A stretch of DNA of 20,495 bases from NCBI GenBank assembly GCA_938014855.1, contig CALLQM010000345.1, forward strand, positions 1 to 20,495, written 5' to 3'. A model generated the notes under the pieces. It saw only the letters and a list, made by a program, of their open reading frames with translations. It was not told where the DNA came from and made no database searches. Source of the DNA: an uncultured Clostridia bacterium. Lineage in GTDB: Bacteria > Bacillota > Clostridia > Oscillospirales > Ruminococcaceae. Positions 7,115 to 12,102 of this stretch are shown here, piece after piece. The number at the start of each line of letters is the position of its first letter. The stretch's first letter is position 1. The position numbers were made by a program, and so were the translations under genes.

Positions 7115-7134
7115 ATATTGGAGGACATCATTGT

Positions 7135-7332
7135 ATGAATATAAAAGAACTTGCTCAGGAATATCGCTTAACAGCCGACCGGCTGCAAAGCAGAATCACA
7201 CAGCTGCGCGCAGAACTTTTGACAGCGCGCGGCAAAAAAGCGTTTGATATGCAAAAACGCATCGATATGCTTTACGCCGAACTGCTCGACGTACGGGAAA
7301 TCATGGGATATCTCAATCATTACTACCATTAA
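7135..7332 (+). CDS. Small helical protein of unknown function (65 aa)
   Basis: Starts MNIKELAQEYRLTADRL and is almost entirely predicted helix: repeated Leu/Ile with Glu/Arg/Lys in a coiled-coil-like pattern (RITQLRAELLTARG, KRIDMLYAELLDVREIM), ending in NHYYH. GGAGG lies 10 nt before the ATG. The frame is open further upstream, to 7054, but that lies in the promoter. I do not recognise a named family with confidence; similar short helical proteins precede sigma-region-4-like proteins in Clostridial elements, so a partner or anti-sigma-like role is possible. It is the first gene of the repressible rightward transcript, 13 nt before the next gene. Confidence 0.75.
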   Translation: MNIKELAQEYRLTADRLQSRITQLRAELLTARGKKAFDMQKRIDMLYAELLDVREIMGYLNHYYH

Positions 7333-7345
7333 AAGGATGAATGCT

Positions 7346-7651
7346 ATGCTCCAAAAGACGCGCCGAACGTTTTCTCTTGCCAGCTTTGATCAAGTTTGTG
7401 CCCAGCAGCAAGGTTCGGATAACCACGAACAAATCAATTCTTATCGGCGGTTTCTCACCTACGCGGTCAAAGCTCTTCCTGCTAAACAGCAAAAAACGGT
7501 AATGCTCTACTATTTGGATGGCTTGACGATGGCGCAGACAGCAGAATACCTAAATGTCAGCGTTTCAACCGTTTGGAGACGGCTGCATGCCGCAAAAAAC
7601 AAACTGCGAACCGTCGCTAAAATCTGTATGGATGCAGGACTTCTGCATTAA
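7346..7651 (+). CDS. Sigma-70 region 4-like HTH protein
   Basis: 101 aa. The second half reads as sigma region 4: ALPAKQQKTVMLYYLDGLTM followed by the helix-turn-helix AQTAEYLNVSVSTVWRRLHAAKNKLR (about residues 43-88), the part that binds -35 elements. There is no region 2, so it cannot be a complete sigma factor. Such proteins occur in Tn916-like and related elements as positive regulators. The start at 7346 has AAGGA 8 nt upstream; an ATG at 7337 in the same frame lacks a spaced site. The gene lies downstream of the strong repressible promoter, and no terminator is visible between its stop and rex. Confidence 0.85.
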   Translation: MLQKTRRTFSLASFDQVCAQQQGSDNHEQINSYRRFLTYAVKALPAKQQKTVMLYYLDGLTMAQTAEYLNVSVSTVWRRLHAAKNKLRTVAKICMDAGLLH

Positions 7652-7666
7652 TTCACAACAAAATAA

Positions 7667-7695
7667 TTGACAATTCTGTCTTTATGTTATAATAT
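7667..7695 (+). promoter_or_regulatory. Promoter of rex
   Basis: -35 TTGACA at 7667-7672. Two -10 choices overlap: TATAAT at 7688-7693 with a TGT extension but a 15-nt spacer, or TAATAT at 7690-7695 with a 17-nt spacer. The start would be near 7701, about 60 nt before the ATG. Confidence 0.65.
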
Positions 7696-7718
7696 TATCA
7701 TACTAAATATAAATTAAC

Positions 7719-7735
7719 TACAAAAATTTTTTGTA
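7719..7735. promoter_or_regulatory. Perfect palindrome in the rex leader
   Basis: TACAAAAA-T-TTTTTGTA, 8-bp arms around one base, at about +18 to +34 of the predicted rex transcript. It is a plausible operator. It does not match the usual Clostridial Rex site (TTGTTAA-N4-TTAACAA) well, so Rex autoregulation here is only a possibility. As RNA the A/U stem would be weak. Confidence 0.45.
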
Positions 7736-7759
7736 TATAGTAAAAGGAGAAGGGTTGTT

Positions 7760-8422
7760 ATGCCGAAGCACGAAGGAGTTTCTTTGTCAGTCATTAAGCG
7801 CCTTCCAAGATATTATCGCTTTCTTGGCGATTTGCTCAAAAAAGATGTCACCCGTATTTCTTCCCGTGAACTGGCGCAATTGATGCGGCTTACCGCTTCC
7901 CAAATCAGACAGGATCTGAATTGTTTTGGGGGCTTTGGTCAGCAAGGATATGGTTATAATGTTGCGGCTCTGCATAATGAGATTGGCAATATATTAGGGC
8001 TCAACAACTCTACAAACATTATTCTTCTTGGTGCAGGAAATCTCGGTCGTGCCATTGCCAAGCATATGAATTTTGAAACCAGAGGATTTGAGCTGACCGG
8101 TATTTTTGATACCAGTCCATCCGTTATTGGACAGCCTGTCAAGGATTTGATTGTCCGCGACATGGAAATGCTGGAAGATTTCTGCAACGAATATCACCCA
8201 AAAGCGGCAATTTTGTGCATTCCAAAAGAAGGTGCATTGGAAACCGCCGACCGTCTCATTAAATTGGGCGTGAAGTATTTTTGGAATTTTTCTCATTACG
8301 ACCTGTCGCTTGTGTTCGAACAGGTGATTGTGGAAAATGTTCATTTGGGCGATAGTTTGATGACTCTCTGCTATCGCATCAATGATGCCGATGACGAGGT
8401 TGAAACGACGAATCAACAATAA
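7760..8422 (+). CDS. rex: Redox-sensing transcriptional repressor Rex
   Basis: Dimeric repressor that senses NADH/NAD+ and controls fermentation and respiration genes. It is 220 aa, the usual length. The N-terminal winged helix has the conserved RLPRYYRFL (about residues 14-22), the recognition region TASQIRQDL (45-53) and the FGGFGQQGYGYN signature (56-67). The NAD(H)-binding Rossmann domain starts with ILLGAGNLGRA (88-98) and includes IFDTSPSVIGQ. The C-terminal helix that swaps between subunits is present (VENVHLGDSLMTLCYRIN). The start has AAGGAG 10 nt upstream. It has its own promoter but no visible terminator separates it from the sigma-like gene upstream. It ends at a strong bidirectional terminator. 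Confidence 0.98.
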   Translation: MPKHEGVSLSVIKRLPRYYRFLGDLLKKDVTRISSRELAQLMRLTASQIRQDLNCFGGFGQQGYGYNVAALHNEIGNILGLNNSTNIILLGAGNLGRAIAKHMNFETRGFELTGIFDTSPSVIGQPVKDLIVRDMEMLEDFCNEYHPKAAILCIPKEGALETADRLIKLGVKYFWNFSHYDLSLVFEQVIVENVHLGDSLMTLCYRINDADDEVETTNQQ

Positions 8423-8432
8423 AAGTTAGCAT

Positions 8433-8466
8433 AAAAAGGGGAACATCTATGGATGTTCCCCTTTTT
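8433..8466. terminator. Bidirectional terminator between rex and rsmA
   Basis: Perfect 15-bp stem (AAAAAGGGGAACATC at 8433-8447 with its complement at 8452-8466), loop TATG, and A/T runs on both sides. It serves the convergent genes rex (ends 8422) and rsmA (stop at 8467-8469). Confidence 0.95.
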
Positions 8467-9324
8467 TTATGGCTGTTTATTCAATTCGTTTGCGATATTT
8501 GAAAACTGCTCCATGGAAAGCTGTTCCGCTCTTGCAGACGCAGGGACGCCTGCTCGCTCCAGCACTGCGGATACGTCCGCTTTTGGCAGAGACAAGCCGG
8601 ATGACAGACAGTTCAAAATCGTTTTTCTGCGCATGGAAAATGCTCCCCGCACCACTTTGAAAAAGGTTTCACAATCAGCATCCACTGCCGGTTTTTGATG
8701 CACATCCAAGCGAATTACCGTAGAGTCCACGTCCGGTGACGGCATAAAGCTGCCGCGCGAAACTTGAAACAGAACCGTTGGCTCACTAAAATAGCGCACC
8801 GCAATGGAGATTGCCCCCACTTCACGCGTTCCGGGCTTGGCGCAAAGCCGCTGTGCCGCTTCTTTTTGAACCATGACGGTAATGGAACGAATCGGCAGGC
8901 GCTGTTCCAAAAGCGCCATCAAAATCGGCGATGTAATGTAATAAGGAAGGTTTGCGCAGAAAACCACGTCCAAGCGTTTAAATTTTTCCTCAATGAGTGC
9001 CGATAAATCTACTTTTAGCACATCGGCATTTACAATTTCCACATTGTCGCAGTCATCGAGTGTTTCCGCCAAGACAGGCAGAAGGCGGGAATCAATTTCG
9101 ATGCATACCACTTTATCTGCGCGTTTGGACAGCTCCTTTGTCAGCACTCCAACGCCTGCACCGATTTCAATCACACCCACACCGGGTTTTGCGCCGCCCA
9201 TCTCTGCCATGCGCGGGCAGACAGTCGGATTGATTAGAAAGTTTTGTCCCAATGCTTTTGAAAAAGCAAAACCGTGTCTTTGCATCACATCACGAATAAC
9301 ACCAATATTTGAAAGATTTTCCAT
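8467..9324 (-). CDS. rsmA: 16S rRNA (adenine(1518)-N(6)/adenine(1519)-N(6))-dimethyltransferase RsmA
   Basis: KsgA-type enzyme that dimethylates two adjacent adenines in the 3' hairpin of 16S rRNA late in 30S assembly. It is 285 aa from the ATG at 9324, chosen because the family starts just before the FSKALGQNFLIN motif (residues 21-32) and GGAG lies 5 nt upstream; the open frame continues further upstream but those residues are not family-like. The SAM loop EIGAGVGVLT is at 53-62, the acidic EID at 76-78, the catalytic NLPYY at 125-129, and the C-terminal rRNA-contacting domain includes AFSMRRKTILNCL. It is transcribed divergently from the deaminase gene. Confidence 0.97.
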   Translation of the reverse strand: MENLSNIGVIRDVMQRHGFAFSKALGQNFLINPTVCPRMAEMGGAKPGVGVIEIGAGVGVLTKELSKRADKVVCIEIDSRLLPVLAETLDDCDNVEIVNADVLKVDLSALIEEKFKRLDVVFCANLPYYITSPILMALLEQRLPIRSITVMVQKEAAQRLCAKPGTREVGAISIAVRYFSEPTVLFQVSRGSFMPSPDVDSTVIRLDVHQKPAVDADCETFFKVVRGAFSMRRKTILNCLSSGLSLPKADVSAVLERAGVPASARAEQLSMEQFSNIANELNKQP

Positions 9325-9365
9325 AGATACTCCAATCTTTTTACAATCTATTAAATGAAAACTTC

Positions 9366-9394
9366 TTGCCTCAGTTATGTCCGCAGTGTATAAT
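9366..9394 (+). promoter_or_regulatory. Promoter of the deaminase gene
   Basis: -35 TTGCCT (9366-9371), 17-nt spacer, perfect -10 TATAAT (9389-9394), about 60 nt before the start codon. It lies in the 130-nt region shared with the divergent rsmA, whose own promoter I could not place with confidence. Confidence 0.65.
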
Positions 9395-9454
9395 AGATAA
9401 GATTCCCACGGATGATCGTATAAACGGTTGTTATTATAAAGGATGGGAACGGAG

Positions 9455-9946
9455 ATGACAAGACGGGACGAAACCAACTATTACTTGGATATCGCCGAAA
9501 CCGTGATTGAACGCGGAACTTGTCTGCGCCGAAATTTCGGTGCAATTATTGTTAAAAATGATCAAATCGTTTCCACCGGCTATGTTGGTGCACCAAGAGG
9601 ACGGGCAAACTGCTGTGATTTAGGGTATTGCACACGCGCTAAACTTAATGTTCCCCGCGGTGAGCGTTACGAACTCTGCCGTTCGGTTCACGCGGAAATG
9701 AACGCAATTATCAATGCGTCCCGTGTAGATATGCTGGGTGCAACGCTGTATTTGGTCGGAAAAGAATTTGAAACCGGTGAATATGTCAAAAATGCTTGTC
9801 CGTGTTCGATGTGCACACGTTTGATTATCAATGCAGGCATCTCAACCGTCATTGTTCGGGACGACCGCGATCATTACCGGACCTTCCAAGTAGACGAAGA
9901 ATGGGTCGAAAAAGATGAATCTCTGCTTGGGCTTTCCAATTATTAA
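9455..9946 (+). CDS. Deoxycytidylate/cytidine deaminase family protein
   Basis: Zinc-dependent deaminase of the dCMP deaminase superfamily, probably converting dCMP to dUMP for dTMP synthesis. It is 163 aa. The zinc site is clear: HAE at residues 79-81 (His ligand, catalytic Glu) and PCSMC at 116-120 (Cys117, Cys120). Other conserved parts are GTCLRRNFGAIIV, STGYVGAPRG and a Cys-rich insert (CCDLGYC at 53-59) that may bind a second zinc, as in dCMP deaminases with a CxxC/H insert. I start at MTRRDE (9455); an ATG at 9443 in frame has AAAGG directly adjacent and is less likely. It is related to ComEB but is a shorter subfamily, so no symbol is given. Confidence 0.9.
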   Translation: MTRRDETNYYLDIAETVIERGTCLRRNFGAIIVKNDQIVSTGYVGAPRGRANCCDLGYCTRAKLNVPRGERYELCRSVHAEMNAIINASRVDMLGATLYLVGKEFETGEYVKNACPCSMCTRLIINAGISTVIVRDDRDHYRTFQVDEEWVEKDESLLGLSNY

Positions 9947-9980
9947 GTTTCCCATTTCGTTGGTTTTTATAAAACACGGT

Positions 9981-10006
9981 GGGACGGGTTTTCCCGTCCC
10001 TTTTTT
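9981..10006 (+). terminator. Rho-independent terminator of the deaminase gene
   Basis: GGGACGGG (9981-9988), loop TTTT, CCCGTCCC (9993-10000), then six T. It lies 35 nt after the stop codon and before the tepA promoter. Confidence 0.93.
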
Positions 10007-10019
10007 CGTGCCGTTTCGT

Positions 10020-10047
10020 TTGACATTTAATACATGAATGTTATAAT
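10020..10047 (+). promoter_or_regulatory. Promoter of the tepA-ylzJ-uppP-ftsK operon
   Basis: Perfect -35 TTGACA (10020-10025), 16-nt spacer, perfect -10 TATAAT (10042-10047) with TGT extension. It is one of the best promoters in the window. The leader to the TTG start at 10128 is about 75 nt. Confidence 0.85.
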
Positions 10048-10127
10048 TATCTTGTATGTTTTGCCGCATGTTTTCGTGAAGATTTGTCAAAGCTAAAGTC
10101 GTTACCTATTATAAGGAGGTATTCGAT

Positions 10128-10973
10128 TTGAAAGCATTTGATAAACGCAATGCAAAGGCAAAATCAGAACATCCAATGCCGCCGCCGAAACATCCGACGG
10201 TGAAACATCCGCCGGAAAAGGAAGATCCGCCAAATAAAGAACAGCCTGAAGAACAGGAACAAGTAAGCGGCAGCGAAGAGCAAACACGACAAATCGTGCA
10301 GACCGGCGGTGTAACTACCCGAAAAGGAAAGCATACCATTCACTGTCTTACCATCATTGGACAGATTGAAGGGCATTTTATTTTGCCCGCACAAAATAAA
10401 ACCACAAAATATGAGCACGTGATTCCCCAGCTTGTTGCTGTGGAACAGGATCCCGAAATCGAAGGGCTTGTCATTATTCTCAATACCGTAGGCGGCGATG
10501 TGGAAGCCGGTCTGGCTATCGCAGAACTGCTTTCCGGAATGCATAAACCTACGGTTTCTCTTGTGCTCGGCGGCGGACATTCGATTGGTGTACCTTTGGC
10601 ATGCAGTGCACGCAAAAGTTTCATTGTTCCGTCCGCAACGATGACCGTCCATCCTGTTCGTATGAACGGGTTGGTTCTTGGCGTTCCGCAGACACTTTCT
10701 TATTTTAATAAAATGCAGGAACGCATCGTCAATTTTGTGACGTCGAATTCAAGGATCACGGCCGATCGGTTTCGTCAGCTGATGATGAATAAAGATGAAC
10801 TTGTAATGGATGTTGGAACTGTATTGGATGGTGAGACGGCCGTAGAAGAAGGTTTGATCGATTCTTTGGGCGGCATCTCTGATGTGATCAAAGCGCTTGA
10901 TAAAATGATTGAGGAGGACAAAAAGCATGATTCTCCACTCGATAATTCCACCGGAAGCAGTTATGTATGTTGA
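10128..10973 (+). CDS. tepA: ClpP-class serine protease TepA-like
   Basis: Homologue of Bacillus TepA (YmfB), a ClpP/SppA-fold protease linked to protein export and to germination or sporulation processes. It is 281 aa. Residues about 10-58 are a low-complexity tail rich in Pro, Glu and Lys; the ClpP-fold domain starts near residue 65. The nucleophile is Ser152 in LGGGHSIGVPLA, His175 in MTVHPVRMNG is the likely general base, and VGGDVEAGLA (121-130) is the GGxV oxyanion-type strand. The start is TTG, supported by AAGGAGG 8 nt before it; no ATG or GTG fits in that place. Its end overlaps ylzJ by 47 nt. The tepA-ylzJ-ftsK order matches Bacillus, which supports the call. Confidence 0.92.
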   Translation: MKAFDKRNAKAKSEHPMPPPKHPTVKHPPEKEDPPNKEQPEEQEQVSGSEEQTRQIVQTGGVTTRKGKHTIHCLTIIGQIEGHFILPAQNKTTKYEHVIPQLVAVEQDPEIEGLVIILNTVGGDVEAGLAIAELLSGMHKPTVSLVLGGGHSIGVPLACSARKSFIVPSATMTVHPVRMNGLVLGVPQTLSYFNKMQERIVNFVTSNSRITADRFRQLMMNKDELVMDVGTVLDGETAVEEGLIDSLGGISDVIKALDKMIEEDKKHDSPLDNSTGSSYVC

Positions 10974-11124
10974 ACAACCCATTGAGTATGAAACTAGGGA
11001 ATTGACCAACGGTTATGTACAGGGAGTAAATTCCAACGGAAAATTTACAGTTTCTCGGCTGATTTCGACAGATCCATCTCTGTATTTAGATCCCCGGTAC
11101 GCGCCGGGCAGTATTTTAGAATAA
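10927..11124 (+). CDS. ylzJ: YlzJ-like small protein
   Basis: 65 aa, starting MILHSIIPPEAVM and ending DPSLYLDPRYAPGSILE. This matches what I know of the YlzJ-like family, a short conserved protein of unknown function located between tepA and spoIIIE in Bacilli and Clostridia. GAGGAGG lies about 9 nt before the ATG. The frame also opens at 10909, but that ATG has no ribosome site. Its first 47 nt overlap the end of tepA in another frame, so the two are probably translationally coupled. No membrane segment or catalytic motif is visible. Confidence 0.88.
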   Translation: MILHSIIPPEAVMYVEQPIEYETRELTNGYVQGVNSNGKFTVSRLISTDPSLYLDPRYAPGSILE

Positions 11125-11129
11125 TCTTA

Positions 11130-11153
11130 CTGCCGTTTCGATCAAAACGGCAG
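11130..11153 (+). promoter_or_regulatory. Intercistronic hairpin between ylzJ and uppP
   Basis: CTGCCGTTT (11130-11138) and AAACGGCAG (11145-11153) form a perfect 9-bp stem with a 6-nt loop. No T run follows, so it is not a standard terminator. It may modulate mRNA processing or the relative level of uppP-ftsK. The structure is seen; the function is inferred. Confidence 0.6.
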
Positions 11154-11184
11154 GATACATATTGACGAAAAGAGGATTTTACTT

Positions 11185-12060
11185 ATGACGGTATTGGAAG
11201 CTTTTTTGCAGGGTGTTTTGCAGGGCTTAACCGAATTTCTGCCGGTATCAAGTTCCGGCCACCTCTCCCTATTTCAATATTTTACCGGAAACAGCGGGGA
11301 AACGGGATTTCTGTTTTCGATTCTTCTGCATGCAGGAACACTCGTTGCTGTCTGCATTGTTTTTTGGAATACCATTCGTGATTTGATTTTTGAAGCATTT
11401 TCTTTAATTGGAGACCTCTTTACCGGAAAGTTCAGCGCAAAACAAATGAGACCGAAGCGCAAAATGGTTCTATTTTTAACTATGTCTGTGGTTCCGCTGT
11501 TTTTGTTGGTGGCATTTAAAGATGTGATCTCCGCGTTCTCGGAGGACAACGATATTGTCGTGGAAGGATTCTGTTTTTTGATTACCGGAACTCTGCTCAT
11601 GTTTGCGTATGGTGCAGATAAGGGACATAAAAAAGCGAGCACGATGACCAGCCGTGATGCGCTTGCCGTCGGCGGCGCGCAGCTGTTTGCCACCATGCCG
11701 GGAATTTCGCGTTCCGGCTCGACCATTACGGTTGGCCTGCTGTGCGGCTTTGACCGCGCCTATGCGGTCGCCTATTCGTTTATTCTCGGCATTCCCGCTG
11801 TTTTGGGTGCCATCGTGTTAGAAGCAAAAGACGCAATTGAAGCAAACAGCATCGGTCTGCCGCTTTCTGTTATGATTGTCGGATTTATCAGTTCTGTGCT
11901 GTTTGGGGTTTTGTCCATTAAATTAGTTCAATGGATTGTAAAAGGAAATAAACTCAATTATTTTGGGTGGTATACACTGGCGCTTGGAATTGCAACGATT
12001 GGTATCGGTGTAACGGATCATTTCACCGGATACGCAATTCAGCGTTTTCTTGCAGGTTAA
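11185..12060 (+). CDS. uppP: Undecaprenyl-diphosphatase UppP (BacA)
   Basis: Integral membrane phosphatase that converts undecaprenyl diphosphate to the monophosphate, renewing the lipid carrier for peptidoglycan and other wall polymers; it is also linked to bacitracin resistance. It is 291 aa with about eight hydrophobic helices. Both family signatures are intact: the EFLPVSSSGHL region (E17 to L27) and PGISRSGST (172-180), which form the active site. AGAGGA lies 8 nt before the ATG. Here it is placed between ylzJ and ftsK, 60 nt after ylzJ and 42 nt before the ftsK start; in Bacillus ylzJ and spoIIIE are adjacent. Confidence 0.98.
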   Translation: MTVLEAFLQGVLQGLTEFLPVSSSGHLSLFQYFTGNSGETGFLFSILLHAGTLVAVCIVFWNTIRDLIFEAFSLIGDLFTGKFSAKQMRPKRKMVLFLTMSVVPLFLLVAFKDVISAFSEDNDIVVEGFCFLITGTLLMFAYGADKGHKKASTMTSRDALAVGGAQLFATMPGISRSGSTITVGLLCGFDRAYAVAYSFILGIPAVLGAIVLEAKDAIEANSIGLPLSVMIVGFISSVLFGVLSIKLVQWIVKGNKLNYFGWYTLALGIATIGIGVTDHFTGYAIQRFLAG

Positions 12061-12102
12061 CAAAACGTTTCAATTTTACTTTTGGCATCATGGAGGAACA
12101 TT

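Noticed and set aside
7054..7134. N-terminal extension of the 65-aa helical protein
   Set aside because: It would begin inside the -35 element and read through the operators; GGAGG before the ATG at 7135 fixes the start.
6114..7651. Complete prophage or integrative element
   Set aside because: Only regulatory genes are present, with no integrase, attachment-site repeats that I could find, packaging or conjugation genes.
7346..7651. Complete sigma factor
   Set aside because: Only a region-4-like part exists; there is no room for region 2 in 101 aa.
9325..9477. Upstream extension of rsmA to 336 aa
   Set aside because: The extra residues are not family-like, they overlap the divergent promoter, and GGAG precedes the ATG at 9324.
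10164..10652. 162-aa minus-strand frame opposite tepA
   Set aside because: Shadow of the repetitive Pro/Glu-rich tepA start and the ClpP domain.
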